DNA of 64,000 nt from Bacillota bacterium (GCA_023410675.1 JAEYPM010000095.1:78273-142272), one strand, 5' to 3'. Positions 43,617 to 53,681 are shown, numbered from the stretch's first letter. Program-made: numbers and translations. The notes: generated from the sequence alone by a model not told the origin.

Positions 43617-43700
43617 GGTAATGAATAAATTATACAATAATGGAGATGCTTATCTATAGACTTGAACTATGCTTAACGCGTGTGACTAGGAGGCATTTAC

Positions 43701-44474
43701 ATGGCAATTAACAAAGTAGAAATATGTGGAGTTAATACTGCAAAATTACCTGTTCTTACTAATGAGCAAAAAGAAATACTTTTTAAACTAATTCAGGAAG
43801 GAGATCATTACGCACGTGAAAAATATATTAATGGCAATTTAAGATTAGTCTTAAGTGTCATACAAAGGTTTAATAATAGAGGAGAACATGTTGATGATCT
43901 ATTTCAAGTTGGATGTATCGGACTTATTAAGTCTATAGATAATTTTGATGTAACGCAAAATGTAAAATTTTCTACTTATGCAGTTCCTATGATTATAGGT
44001 GAAATTAGAAGGTATTTAAGAGACAACAACTCAATTCGTGTTAGCCGATCATTAAGAGACACTGCTTATAAAGCACTTCAAGCTAAAGAAACACTTATTC
44101 GTAAAAATTCAAAAGAACCCAATGTACAAGAAATAGCAGATGAATTAGGCATAAAAAAGGAGGAGGTTGTTTTTGCATTAGATGCAATACAAGATCCTAT
44201 TTCTTTATTTGAACCTGTATATCATGATGAAAGTGATACTCTTTATATTATGGATCAAGTGAAGGATGAAAAAAATCAAGATGATGTATGGCTTGAAAAT
44301 ATAGCCATAAAAGAAGCAATGAAAAGACTGACACATAGAGAAAAACAAATACTCATGCTTAGGTTTTTTGCAGGGAAAACACAAATGGAAGTAGCAACAG
44401 AAATCGGGATTTCCCAAGCACAGGTCTCAAGACTTGAGAAAACAGCATTAAAGCATATGAGAAAATATATATAA
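43701..44474 (+). CDS. sigG: RNA polymerase sporulation sigma factor SigG
   Basis: Sigma-G is the late forespore sigma factor. The 257-residue protein starts MAINKVEICGVNTAKLPVLT, the SigG-specific N-terminus. It has region 2 (YINGNLRLVLSVIQRF, DDLFQVGCIGLIKSIDNF, KFSTYAVPMIIGEIRRYLRD), region 3 and region 4 (KTQMEVATEIGISQAQVSRLE). There is no pro-sequence. ATG 43701 follows AGGAGG, 84 bases after sigE, without a terminator between, so read-through from sigE is likely along with its own forespore promoter. Confidence 0.96.
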   Translation: MAINKVEICGVNTAKLPVLTNEQKEILFKLIQEGDHYAREKYINGNLRLVLSVIQRFNNRGEHVDDLFQVGCIGLIKSIDNFDVTQNVKFSTYAVPMIIGEIRRYLRDNNSIRVSRSLRDTAYKALQAKETLIRKNSKEPNVQEIADELGIKKEEVVFALDAIQDPISLFEPVYHDESDTLYIMDQVKDEKNQDDVWLENIAIKEAMKRLTHREKQILMLRFFAGKTQMEVATEIGISQAQVSRLEKTALKHMRKYI

Positions 44475-44495
44475 TAATATTTATTGGGGGGATAA

Positions 44496-44756
44496 ATGGT
44501 GATGAGAATTTATGATATGAGACAAAAAGAAATTATTAATACTGTTGATGGATCAAGACTAGGCTACATATGTGATCTTGAGATAGATTTTAAAGAGGGA
44601 AAAATCTGCAAAATAATTGTTCCAGGACCAGGAAAAGTCATGGGCCTTTTTGGAAGAAACTTAGAGTACATTATCCCATGGGAAAAAATTAAAAAGGTAG
44701 GAGAAGATATTATTCTTGTAGAACTCAATGAGAATGAGTGTTTACAAGAAAGTTAG
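44496..44756 (+). CDS. YlmC/YmxH family PRC-barrel sporulation protein
   Basis: An 86-residue PRC-barrel protein: MRIYDMRQKEIINTVDGSRLG then CDLEIDFKEGKICKIIVPGPGK and LEYIIPWEKIKKVGEDIILVE, matching the YlmC/YmxH family. B. subtilis ylmC lies close to sigG and ymxH is a second paralogue. The role is unknown, with a sporulation link by neighbourhood. The start is ATG 44496 or ATG 44502; the second is better spaced from GGGGGGA. Confidence 0.9.
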   Translation: MVMRIYDMRQKEIINTVDGSRLGYICDLEIDFKEGKICKIIVPGPGKVMGLFGRNLEYIIPWEKIKKVGEDIILVELNENECLQES

Positions 44757-44819
44757 TATTGACTTTTAAAATAGTAATATGCTAATCTTAGAGATATTAT
44801 AGCGTAGGAGGATATGTTA

Positions 44820-45278
44820 ATGAAATGTCCTTATTGTGGGTATGTCATGTCCAAAGTACTAAATTCAAGGCCTACTGATGACAATAAATCAATTAGAAGA
44901 AGACGTCAGTGCGAAAACTGTGAGAAAAGGTTTACTACATACGAAAAAGTAGAAATGATACCTATTATGGTCATAAAAAAGAATATGACAAGAGAACCAT
45001 TTGATAGAGAAAAGCTGTTAAAAGGAGTTCTGAGAGCATGTAACAAAAGAAGTATTAGTATACAGCAAATAGAAGATATGGTTGATCTTATAGAAAATTA
45101 TTTTGGGAATATGGATAGAAAAGAAATCACCTCTACAGAAATAGGTGAAGCAATTATGCAAAATTTAAAACAAATTGATGAGGTATCTTATATTAGATTT
45201 GCCTCTGTATACAAAGAATTTAAAGATATTGATGAATTTATTATCGAACTAGAAAATATAAAAAAATTAAAGAAATAA
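44820..45278 (+). CDS. nrdR: Transcriptional repressor NrdR
   Basis: NrdR senses ATP/dATP and represses ribonucleotide reductase genes. The 152-residue protein has an N-terminal zinc ribbon (MKCPYCGYVMSKVLNSRP, then CENCEKRFTTYEKVE) and an ATP-cone domain (MVIKKNMTREPFDREKLLKG to SYIRFASVYKEFKD). ATG 44820 lies eight bases after AGGAGG; the ATG at 44814 is too close. It is the last gene after ymxH and its stop codon sits inside a terminator shared with the convergent yifB/comM. Confidence 0.95.
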   Translation: MKCPYCGYVMSKVLNSRPTDDNKSIRRRRQCENCEKRFTTYEKVEMIPIMVIKKNMTREPFDREKLLKGVLRACNKRSISIQQIEDMVDLIENYFGNMDRKEITSTEIGEAIMQNLKQIDEVSYIRFASVYKEFKDIDEFIIELENIKKLKK

Positions 45279-45308
45279 ATCCTGCCTTTTTTGAGGCAGG
45301 ATTTATTT
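45273..45308. terminator. Bidirectional terminator overlapping two stop codons
   Basis: A 14-bp perfect stem (45273-45286 with 45295-45308) with an eight-base loop. It overlaps the nrdR stop on one side and the yifB/comM stop on the other. Confidence 0.88.
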
Positions 45309-46821
45309 ATCCCCAAAAATTGCTATCTAAACTTCTAAAACTTATAGCTTCGGCTACATGCTCCTCTTGTATTAACGCTGATTGATTAAGGTCAGCTATA
45401 GTACGTGAAAGCTTTATAATCTTATCATATAACCGAGCACTAGAGGAAGTTTGCTCATACCATGTATTTATAAGTTTTTCGCCAGATGGACTAAGTTTGC
45501 AGTATCTTTTTATAAGCTCTGGAGTAAGTTCACTATTATACGAAATAGAATCATTAATATATCTTTCTTTTTGAATTTCCACTGCATTTTTTACTTTTTT
45601 ATACATATCTTTTGAAGATAGGCTATTATTTGTGTGCATACTTGTTAAAGGTATAGGATGTGTTTCCATATGAAGATCGATTCGGTCAAGTAATGGACCA
45701 GAGAGTTTACTTAGATATTTTCTAATAGCAGAAATACTGCAGGAGCATTTTCTGGTATCAGGGTAATAGCCGCAAGGGCAAGGATTCGTTGAGGCTACAA
45801 ATAAAAAGCGTGCAGGATAAGTTACAGTATAGTTTGCTCTTGATAAGGTAACCTCATGATTTTCGATGGGTTGCCTTAGGGTTTCTAATGTCTGTTTATT
45901 AAATTCCAGAAGTTCATCTAAGAATAATACGCCAAGATGAGCAAGGCTGATTTCACCAGGCTTTGGATGAGAACCACCCCCAGTAAGTCCATGAATGGAT
46001 ATGGTGTGGTGTGGGGCTCTAAATGGTCTAGTACGTATAATGGAGGAATCAGGAAGCTTGTTTGCTATACTATATACTTTAGTAACTTCTATAGATTCTT
46101 CATGGGTTAGTGAAGATAGTATGGAGGGGATTCTTTTTGCTAACATTGTTTTACCTGAGCCAGGGGCCCCTATCAGGAGTGCATGATGAAATCCTGCTGC
46201 ACAGATCATAAGTCCTTTTTTTGCATTTTCCTGTCCTTTCACATCCTTAAAATCTAGAGGATATTCACAAGTATATGTGGTATCTGTTTGCACAAAGGGC
46301 TTTAGAGCTTCATTGTTATTTAAATAAGAAACAATTTCAGATAATGAATTGGCACCAATAATACTTGTCGTATCTAATGCAACAGCTTCTCTAGAATTGC
46401 TATATGGAATAATACACTTTTTTATGTTATCTTGCTCTGAGGCACATAATATTGGCAAAATAGCACGGACTTGTCTTAATGACCCATCTAAGGCTAATTC
46501 TCCAATAAATAAAGTATCTTTAAGTTTTTCTTCTCTAATAATGCCCATACAACATAAAATACCTAGAGCTATAGGAAGATCATAGATGCACCCTTCTTTT
46601 CGCATATCAGCAGGAGCTAAATTGATTGTAATGCGTTTTATGGGGAAGTCAAATCCACTATTCCTTATCGCACTTCTTACTCTTTCCTTGGATTCTTTTA
46701 CTGAAGAATCTGCTAAACCTACAATATCAAAATATGGAAGTCCTTCAGATAGATCAACTTCTACATCTACTTTTATAGTATTAATTCCACTTAAGCAATA
46801 ACTGATTAATTTACAAAACAT
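45307..46821 (-). CDS. comM: YifB/ComM family Mg-chelatase-like AAA+ ATPase
   Basis: A 504-residue AAA+ protein. The first third is a Lon protease-like fold (VDVEVDLSEGLPYFDIVGLADSSVKE). The ATPase has Walker A in IGAPGSGKTMLAKR, Walker B in GVLFLDELLEF, and VASTNPCPCGYYPDT with a cysteine cluster and arginine finger region. ComM acts as a branch-migration helicase during natural transformation in Gram-negative bacteria. The role here is less certain, but the divergent dprA gene next door supports a DNA-uptake link. The start ATG 46821 follows AAGGATATC. Confidence 0.9.
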   Translation of the reverse strand: MFCKLISYCLSGINTIKVDVEVDLSEGLPYFDIVGLADSSVKESKERVRSAIRNSGFDFPIKRITINLAPADMRKEGCIYDLPIALGILCCMGIIREEKLKDTLFIGELALDGSLRQVRAILPILCASEQDNIKKCIIPYSNSREAVALDTTSIIGANSLSEIVSYLNNNEALKPFVQTDTTYTCEYPLDFKDVKGQENAKKGLMICAAGFHHALLIGAPGSGKTMLAKRIPSILSSLTHEESIEVTKVYSIANKLPDSSIIRTRPFRAPHHTISIHGLTGGGSHPKPGEISLAHLGVLFLDELLEFNKQTLETLRQPIENHEVTLSRANYTVTYPARFLFVASTNPCPCGYYPDTRKCSCSISAIRKYLSKLSGPLLDRIDLHMETHPIPLTSMHTNNSLSSKDMYKKVKNAVEIQKERYINDSISYNSELTPELIKRYCKLSPSGEKLINTWYEQTSSSARLYDKIIKLSRTIADLNQSALIQEEHVAEAISFRSLDSNFWG

Positions 46822-46979
46822 TGGATATCCTTTCTAAAAACACTTTTCTAAATTATTACTAAATATTAGCGTTTTTAATCATCAATTAGAAAACTACTTC
46901 AATATTAATCATGTGAATTCTATTGGGTGTGAATAAAAACATTAGTTTTATGTAAAATAAAAAAGAATAGGATGATAAA

Positions 46980-48071
46980 ATGAATAAAATATATAGTGTG
47001 TGGTTGCATAAATTAGGGATTAAGGAATATATTAAATTAAAAATGCTTCATGACTTTAAAACATATAAAGCGGTATATGATGCACAGCAAAAACAATACC
47101 AAATGTATGGACTTAATGAGAAGCAGCTCGAAAAAATATATAGCTCAAAAAATAATCTTGACGAGATCCAAAAACTCATCAAAAAGTGTGAAGCACTAGG
47201 TGTTCACATTTTAGATTTATTTGATGAGGATTATCCTAATGAACTAAAACAAATACCAGATCCACCCCTTGCACTATTTGCCATGGGGAACATAAGCTAT
47301 TTGAATCATCCTTCCATAGCTATTGTGGGAGCAAGAAAATGCTCTGAATATGGATTTAATATAACAAAAAGGATAGCAAAAGAATTAGCTGAGGCAGGGA
47401 TAGCAGTGATTAGTGGAATGGCAACTGGCATTGATGAGGCGGCTCATAAAGGAGCGTTAGAACAGGGAATAACTATTGCAGTATTAGGAACAGGAATCGA
47501 TATATGCTATCCAAGAACCAACTATCCGATATATAGAAAAATAGCCGAAAAAGGATGCATTATTTCAGAATATCCTATTGGTACACCACCTCTTCCTTTT
47601 CAATTTCCTAAAAGAAATAGGATTATTAGTGGTATAAGTATTGGTGTATTAGTAACAGAAGCAGAAGAAAAGAGTGGATCACTCATTACAGCTGACCTCG
47701 CACTGCAGTATAATAAGGATATATATGCAGTACCAGGAAATGTAGAGAGTCGATTTAGTATTGGAACAAATAAGCTTATTCAACAAGGTGCAAAATTGGT
47801 TATAAATACTGAAGATATTATAGATGATTTACCAATGCATGTAATAATGAAAATAAATAATAATAAGATAATATGTTATGATAAAAAAAATATTGAACTT
47901 GCACAACAAGAAAGTATAGTATATGATTATGTAAGTTGGCAACCAAAATATTTTAGTGAAATATATAGTGAGCTTAAATTATCTTACGAGATGATAAATA
48001 CTGCTTTAGTTAAACTAGAACTAAAAGGACTAATACGAAGATTACCTGGAGAGAGGTATGTAAGAGTTTGA
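46980..48071 (+). CDS. dprA: DNA processing protein DprA
   Basis: DprA binds incoming single-stranded DNA and loads RecA. The 363-residue protein has a helical N-terminal part (MNKIYSVWLHKLGIKEYIKL), the Rossmann-like core (IAIVGARKCSEYG, VISGMATGIDEAAHKGAL, EYPIGTPPLPFQFPKRNRII, EAEEKSGSLITADLAL) and a C-terminal winged helix. It sits 13 bases before topA, the conserved order, and is divergent from yifB/comM. A half copy of the dispersed repeat (ATGTGAATTCTATT, 46911-46924) lies in the spacer. Confidence 0.95.
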   Translation: MNKIYSVWLHKLGIKEYIKLKMLHDFKTYKAVYDAQQKQYQMYGLNEKQLEKIYSSKNNLDEIQKLIKKCEALGVHILDLFDEDYPNELKQIPDPPLALFAMGNISYLNHPSIAIVGARKCSEYGFNITKRIAKELAEAGIAVISGMATGIDEAAHKGALEQGITIAVLGTGIDICYPRTNYPIYRKIAEKGCIISEYPIGTPPLPFQFPKRNRIISGISIGVLVTEAEEKSGSLITADLALQYNKDIYAVPGNVESRFSIGTNKLIQQGAKLVINTEDIIDDLPMHVIMKINNNKIICYDKKNIELAQQESIVYDYVSWQPKYFSEIYSELKLSYEMINTALVKLELKGLIRRLPGERYVRV

Positions 48072-48084
48072 TTAGGAGGTAATT

Positions 48085-50157
48085 ATGTCAAATAAATTAG
48101 TAATTGTAGAGTCACTTGCAAAAGTAAATACAATTAGCAGGTTTTTAGGTAAAAATTATAAAGTAGAGGCATCTGTAGGACATGTTAGAGATTTGCCAAA
48201 AAGTCAGATGGGGGTAGATTTCGAAAATGACTATGAGCCTAAATATATTACTATTCGAGGTAAGGGAGAAGTACTTCAGAAGATTAGAAAAGAAGTAAAA
48301 AATAGTGATTGTATTTATTTAGCAACTGACCCAGATAGAGAGGGAGAAGCTATTTCGTGGCATCTTTACCATGCCTTAAAACTAGATGGGAAGAAAGTAT
48401 ATCGCATTACTTTTAATGAAATTACAGAAAAGGCTATAAAAGAAGCACTTAAGTATCCACGTGCGATCAATACGGATTTAGTAGATGCCCAACAAGCAAG
48501 AAGAATACTTGATAGAATAGTGGGTTACAAAATCAGCCCTATTCTCTGGAAAAAAATTCGCAAAGGATTAAGTGCAGGGCGTGTACAATCTGTGACACTG
48601 AGACTTATTTGTGATAGAGAAAAAGAAATAAGAGAATTTATTCAAGAAGAATATTGGAGTATAGAAACCAATCTTAAGCTGGATAAAGGAAAACCATTTT
48701 TAGCAAAGCTATCTTCTAAAAATGGAGAAAAATTAGAAATAAGAAATCAAGAAGAAGCTTATAAAATTATTAACGAATGCAAAAATAATAAATTTTATGT
48801 ATTAAGTACAAAGAAAAGTGAAAGAATAAAAAACACAGTACTTCCATTTACAACGAGCACCTTGCAACAAGAAGCGGCCAAGCACCTTGGCTTTTCAACT
48901 CAAAAAACCATGAATATCGCTCAGCAGCTTTATGAAGGCGTTAAAATAGGAAAAAAGGAAGTAGGTATCATTACTTACATTCGTACTGATTCTGTTAGAA
49001 TTGCAGATGGGGCTAAAGAAGAAGCTCATTCATATATTAAAGAAAACTATGGGGAAAACTATCTAGGGGAGAAAAAGATTAGTTCAAAAAGTAAAAAGGT
49101 AAATATTCAAGACGCTCATGAAGCTATCAGACCAACATATATAAGCTACCATCCAACAGAAGTAAAGGAATTTTTATCAAAAGACCAATATAGACTTTAC
49201 AATATAATTTGGAATAGATTTATTGCAAGTCAAATGGCACCAGCACAATATGAAACATATTCAATAAAAGTAAAAAGTGGTGAGTACTTATTTAATGCGT
49301 CTTATTCTGTAGAACTTTTTGATGGTTTTATGAAGGTATATAATCTTGAAGATGAAAAAGCTAAGAAAGACCTAAAAATTGATGTAAAAGAAAATGATGA
49401 ATTAGCTTGTATTAATCTTGTACCAAATCAACACTTTACACAGCCACCGTCAAGGTATTCAGAAGCAACCTTAGTAAAGACGTTAGAAGAAAACGGTGTA
49501 GGTAGGCCAAGTACTTATGCACCAACTATAACAACGATACTTGCAAGAAACTATGTTGTAAAAGAAAACAAAATACTCTATCCAACTGAGCTAGGTGAAG
49601 TTGTCAACAATATTATGAATGAATATTTTGATGAAGTAGTGGATGTGGAATTTACAGCTAATTTAGAAAGAGTTTTAGATGAAATCGCTTCAGGGAATGT
49701 GGAATGGAAAGAAATTATGCGATCATTTTATCCATACTTTAATAATGCTGTAATTAAGGCTGAAAAAGAAGTTCAAAATATTGATCTAACTGAAACAACA
49801 GATATTCCTTGTGAAAAATGTGGCACACATATGGTCATAAGATATGGAAAATATGGAAAATTTTTAGGTTGCCCTAATTTCCCAGAGTGTAATTTTACTA
49901 AACCATGGTATGAGGAGACAGATATTAGTTGCCCACTATGTGGCGGAAAAGTACTCATTAAGAAGACAAAAAAAGGAAGAAGTTATTATGGATGTGAAAA
50001 TAACAATAATAGCTGCGAATTTATGTCTTGGGAAAAACCAACAGGAGAAAAATGTCCGCTATGTGGAGAAGTTCTCGTTGAAAAAGGAAATAGTAAAAAC
50101 AAAAAAATTGTGTGCAGAAGCAACACATGTAACTATGGAAAAGAGAATAAAAAATAA
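48085..50157 (+). CDS. topA: DNA topoisomerase I
   Basis: TopA relaxes negative supercoils. The 690-residue protein has the Toprim domain with catalytic E9 (VIVESLAKVNTI) and DPDREGEAISWHL, the active-site tyrosine Y298 in IITYIRTDSV, and three C-terminal zinc ribbons (CEKCGTHMVIRYGKYGKF, CPLCGGKVLIKKTK, CPLCGEVLVEKGN). The first motif is usually ESPAKAKT; here the Pro is Leu and AKAKT is AKVNT. The catalytic residues are kept, so it should be active. It follows dprA in the normal order; trmFO, xerC and hslVU, which often separate topA from codY, are absent. Confidence 0.96.
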   Translation: MSNKLVIVESLAKVNTISRFLGKNYKVEASVGHVRDLPKSQMGVDFENDYEPKYITIRGKGEVLQKIRKEVKNSDCIYLATDPDREGEAISWHLYHALKLDGKKVYRITFNEITEKAIKEALKYPRAINTDLVDAQQARRILDRIVGYKISPILWKKIRKGLSAGRVQSVTLRLICDREKEIREFIQEEYWSIETNLKLDKGKPFLAKLSSKNGEKLEIRNQEEAYKIINECKNNKFYVLSTKKSERIKNTVLPFTTSTLQQEAAKHLGFSTQKTMNIAQQLYEGVKIGKKEVGIITYIRTDSVRIADGAKEEAHSYIKENYGENYLGEKKISSKSKKVNIQDAHEAIRPTYISYHPTEVKEFLSKDQYRLYNIIWNRFIASQMAPAQYETYSIKVKSGEYLFNASYSVELFDGFMKVYNLEDEKAKKDLKIDVKENDELACINLVPNQHFTQPPSRYSEATLVKTLEENGVGRPSTYAPTITTILARNYVVKENKILYPTELGEVVNNIMNEYFDEVVDVEFTANLERVLDEIASGNVEWKEIMRSFYPYFNNAVIKAEKEVQNIDLTETTDIPCEKCGTHMVIRYGKYGKFLGCPNFPECNFTKPWYEETDISCPLCGGKVLIKKTKKGRSYYGCENNNNSCEFMSWEKPTGEKCPLCGEVLVEKGNSKNKKIVCRSNTCNYGKENKK

Positions 50158-50307
50158 GAAGTGGGATGGAAATAGTATCTATTTTAGATATTATTTTTAA
50201 AATTATTTCGTCTTTATATTGAATTTTTTGTCTATTCGTGTTATTATTTGTAAATATAAGGAAAGCTTTGTAAAAGTTTTTCTTTATAAACTAAGAGTGT
50301 ATATTTT

Positions 50308-50336
50308 TTGATTTTTTGAACATAATAGAGTATACA
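50308..50336 (+). promoter_or_regulatory. Candidate sigma-A promoter for codY
   Basis: TTGATT (50308-50313), 17 bases, TATACA (50331-50336), 50 bases before the codY start. Confidence 0.55.
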
Positions 50337-50385
50337 AAAAACTTTTGAATATAAGTCATAGTATAATAACATAGGAGGAAACAAA

Positions 50386-51144
50386 ATGTCTCAAGATTTA
50401 TTACAAAAGATGCGCAAAGTAAATAGGTTATTACAAAGGTTTGGGTCAGATAAAGTTATTTTTTCTGACATATGTGAAGTGATTAGTGATGTAGTAAAGG
50501 CGGAAGTATTTATTGTAGGTACAAAAAGTAAGGTATTAGGCATGAATTCTGATTTACCAAATCATTTTGTAAATGCAGATCAACATATTGATTATACGGT
50601 AAATGATCAGTTTATGACAATTATGGATTTAAAAGAAAATATTTCTATGGAAACTATTTTTAACGATGTTCCTAATAGTAGTGGTTATATAGGATGTATA
50701 CTTCCTATTATTGCAGGCGGACAAAGATTAGGTACATTTGTTATGTACAAAGAAAAAGGTGAAGGAAACTTTTCCACAGATGATTTAATACTTGCTGAAT
50801 ATGGAGCAACTATTGTTGCTGTTGAAATATTAACTTCAATAAAAGATCAATCAGATGAAGAAGAAAGAAAAACAAGTATAGTTAAATCTGCTATTGCAAC
50901 ACTTTCTTACTCAGAGTTAGAAGCTATTTTTCATATATTTGAAAAACTCGATGGATATGAAGGACTGCTTATCGCTAGCAAAATAGCGGATAAAGTGGGC
51001 ATAACAAGATCAGTTATCGTAAATGCCTTAAGAAAATTTGAAAGTGCCGGTGTTATTGAATCTAGATCTTTAGGTATGAAGGGAACTTATATAAAAGTAC
51101 TCAATACATCCCTAATTGATGAGTTAAATAAACTAAGAAAATAA
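50386..51144 (+). CDS. codY: GTP-sensing global regulator CodY
   Basis: CodY represses many nutrient-scavenging, competence and sporulation-onset genes when GTP and branched-chain amino acids are high. The 252-residue protein starts SQDLLQKMRKVNRLLQR and has an N-terminal GAF domain for isoleucine/valine. The C-terminal winged helix has ASKIADKVGITRSVIVNALRK, almost invariant in the family. ATG 50386 follows AGGAGG. It stands alone between topA and a terminator, with its own promoter. Confidence 0.96.
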   Translation: MSQDLLQKMRKVNRLLQRFGSDKVIFSDICEVISDVVKAEVFIVGTKSKVLGMNSDLPNHFVNADQHIDYTVNDQFMTIMDLKENISMETIFNDVPNSSGYIGCILPIIAGGQRLGTFVMYKEKGEGNFSTDDLILAEYGATIVAVEILTSIKDQSDEEERKTSIVKSAIATLSYSELEAIFHIFEKLDGYEGLLIASKIADKVGITRSVIVNALRKFESAGVIESRSLGMKGTYIKVLNTSLIDELNKLRK

Positions 51145-51147
51145 TTT

Positions 51148-51180
51148 AAAAAGTGAGGATAACTAACTCCTCACTTTTTT
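51148..51180. terminator. Terminator between codY and ylbJ
   Basis: AAAAAGTGAGGA (51148-51159) pairs with TCCTCACTTTTT (51168-51179) and overlaps the stop codon of the convergent ylbJ. Both directions have a T-run. Confidence 0.88.
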
Positions 51181-52307
51181 GATTTTATAGTTTTACTATT
51201 TAAGGTACTTATTGAAGGATCAAAAGATGGCAAAGACATACATTTTATAGATACAAACCCAAATATTAAAAATAGAATCAAATATAATCCCCATTGATAA
51301 TCTACATTAAAACTACAACCTACTTTTAGATTATAGTACGTTGGATAAAAGACTAATGTATTAATAAAGCAAAGAATACCTTGAAGGCATTTACAATAAA
51401 GATATTTATTTAAAGATAAATTTGAATGGGTGAGGATATATGAGGTCTGAAAATAAGTGCAAAGCCCTCCAAAGCCAATAGCAAATGATATTGTAGCAAC
51501 TAAAGCTTTAGAGACTGGTACTATGCTCATAGTGTAGATACCATTTGACATTTCTAAAATAGAGGTAAACACGCCTATGATAATAGGACTTTGATTTTTA
51601 GAGATAACATTATTTTTAAGCAATAGATTTATAGGAAATATGTCTTTGAAGATATGTGTGAGTACTGAAAAAAAGATAATATAACCACCAATGTAGACAA
51701 TGGTATCCATACTGTTTTGGACGGATTCGTTAAATATTTTAGAAAATGAATAATCCTTATTTCTTTTTGATACACTAAAATAATAACGTGAATGGTGATC
51801 TAAGGGTTCTGTATAAGCTTTTAGTAAAATGCCTAGAGTGAGAGCAGATAATACTTGTATAAATAAAATAAAATATCCAAGTTCTACATGACCTAGCATG
51901 CCAACCGATACAACCCCTATGATAAAAAGTGGGCCACAATTATTACAAAAGCACAACACTTTTTGAGCTTCACATTTATTTAGCCTACCATTTTCTAAAA
52001 GTAATGCTGCAGTTTTTGCCCCCATAGGATAACCAGATATAAATCCTACTATAAAGGCAAACAAACTATCCCCAGGCAAATTAAATATGCTTTTAGTAAT
52101 AGGTGTAGTATATTTGTTGATTCTATCAAGCACATCCAAACGGGACAAGATGTTTGTGAGAATAATAAATGGAAGAAGTGAAGGAAGAACTTTATTAAAC
52201 CATAATAAGAGCCCTTGTAAAGCACCATCAATACAAATATTAGGATTGATTATGATATACAACATAATAAAAACAGTTCCTAATAAAACAAGGAGTTTTT
52301 TGATCAC
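51171..52307 (-). CDS. ylbJ: Sporulation integral membrane protein YlbJ
   Basis: YlbJ is a sigma-E-controlled membrane protein of the nucleoside-recognition (Gate) family needed for normal spore cortex formation in B. subtilis. The protein has about 378 residues with many membrane segments. Characteristic parts are VLPSLLPFIILTNIL, FIVGFISGYPMGAKTAALLLENG and CFCNNCGPLFIIGVV. GTG at 52307 is preferred because AGGTGA lies seven bases before it; the ATG at 52337 has no binding site. It is downstream of tmcAL; ylbM and ylbJ are neighbours in B. subtilis too. Confidence 0.88.
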   Translation of the reverse strand: MIKKLLVLLGTVFIMLYIIINPNICIDGALQGLLLWFNKVLPSLLPFIILTNILSRLDVLDRINKYTTPITKSIFNLPGDSLFAFIVGFISGYPMGAKTAALLLENGRLNKCEAQKVLCFCNNCGPLFIIGVVSVGMLGHVELGYFILFIQVLSALTLGILLKAYTEPLDHHSRYYFSVSKRNKDYSFSKIFNESVQNSMDTIVYIGGYIIFFSVLTHIFKDIFPINLLLKNNVISKNQSPIIIGVFTSILEMSNGIYTMSIVPVSKALVATISFAIGFGGLCTYFQTSYILTHSNLSLNKYLYCKCLQGILCFINTLVFYPTYYNLKVGCSFNVDYQWGLYLILFLIFGFVSIKCMSLPSFDPSISTLNSKTIKSKK

Positions 52308-52436
52308 TATAGGTTCACCTGCTTTTTTACTTATCATTTATTGTAAACGACATAATAGGCTTCAGTAAGGTGTGATTTTGCCGCTTCTCTATAGTATATG
52401 AGCTTGTATAAAAAAAAATAACAACCACAAGAGTTG

Positions 52437-53681
52437 CTATATAACGATAAAAGGATGCAATAGATCTTCTTTACTTTTATTAATAATATTATGTGATGCG
52501 TAATAAATAGCAGTAGCTTTTTGTTCATAGGTAATGAGCATATGACCAAGGTCATCTAATTTATTTAATGATCGACCTAGATTGGTGATAACGGGTACTG
52601 AAGATATTTTTGTAAGTTTAGAGAGCAAAGGTAAGGCTCTTTTCCTTACACCAAGTACTCTTATATAAGGTATCCATTGTATACACTCAAGTTTTCGCAT
52701 ATCAGCATTTGCTATTTCTAGTATCATTCGAAGTAAAGAACGATAGACTGTAGCTGATGTATAGGTTTTTGATGTTACAGATGCTGCCAAGTCAGATAGC
52801 AAATTAAAGTCATCATGAGTGTTATAGATTGAGCGACATAAATCTTTTGGTATATCCCAAAGTGTATACAGATGATTTACAGTAGAAGATATAAGCTTAT
52901 ACTTTAAATACATGCTAAGATTATCTACAGAAGTCAGTGGAAAATCTTTAAGTGTATTTAACAAAATAGCATAGGCAGATGGTGGCATTGCATCTTTAAT
53001 TAGATCCGTTTTTCCAAGCAACAGGTTCTTTCTAATTGCTGTAGCTGAAGCAACTTGAGATTTGATTTTATCATCATGGTAAAGAGAAGTGCGTTTAATG
53101 GTTATAGGAACTATCGTTGAATGATATTTTAATAAAGCACTTAAATAATGTATTCCCAAAATATTATTGGGGTGAGACATGGCATGGCTAATATTTTCTT
53201 TGGCATAGACTGTATGATTCTTTTCATAAAGAAGTTCAGTAACAACTCGTTCTCTTGCTATGGGATAACTTATTCCTTGATTAAGATAACGTTTTAATAA
53301 AGCACTCATAACAGGTGTTTCATATACGAGCAGTTTCGCGATATCAGATAATAAATCAATATTTCCAGATTCACTTCCAAAGCAAATATAATCCACTAGA
53401 TTACACTTATTAAGTAATGAAACTGCTCCTTCACAAAAATATTGGGCGCTGGCAGAAGCATAAGGAACTGGAAGCTCAAGAACCATATCTACACCACATG
53501 ATAATGCCATCTTAGTTCTTGTATATTTGTCAAGCATACAAGGTACTCCCCGTTGGGTAAAATGACCACTCATGGTTGCTATAATATAGTCACAAGAAGT
53601 TATTCTTTTTGTTTCATTAATCTGATATAAGTGGCCATTATGAAAGGGATTATATTCTGCAACAATACCTGAAACCATCAT
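52437..53681 (-). CDS. tmcAL: tRNA(Met) cytidine acetate ligase TmcAL
   Basis: TmcAL (YlbM) uses acetate and ATP to form N4-acetylcytidine at the wobble position of elongator tRNA-Met. The 414-residue protein starts VSGIVAEYNPFHNGHLYQI, containing the HxGH-type nucleotidyl-transfer motif, followed by MSGHFTQRGVPCMLDKY and VDMVLELPVPYASASA, all family signatures. It lies upstream of ylbJ on the minus strand, divergent from pta. It uses acetate directly, so the acetate-forming pta-ackA pair next door is a fitting neighbour, though this may be coincidence. Confidence 0.93.
   Translation of the reverse strand: MMVSGIVAEYNPFHNGHLYQINETKRITSCDYIIATMSGHFTQRGVPCMLDKYTRTKMALSCGVDMVLELPVPYASASAQYFCEGAVSLLNKCNLVDYICFGSESGNIDLLSDIAKLLVYETPVMSALLKRYLNQGISYPIARERVVTELLYEKNHTVYAKENISHAMSHPNNILGIHYLSALLKYHSTIVPITIKRTSLYHDDKIKSQVASATAIRKNLLLGKTDLIKDAMPPSAYAILLNTLKDFPLTSVDNLSMYLKYKLISSTVNHLYTLWDIPKDLCRSIYNTHDDFNLLSDLAASVTSKTYTSATVYRSLLRMILEIANADMRKLECIQWIPYIRVLGVRKRALPLLSKLTKISSVPVITNLGRSLNKLDDLGHMLITYEQKATAIYYASHNIINKSKEDLLHPFIVI

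Noticed and set aside
50158..50385. CodY-binding box upstream of codY
   Set aside because: No stretch matches AATTTTCWGAAAATT well enough in this AT-rich spacer.
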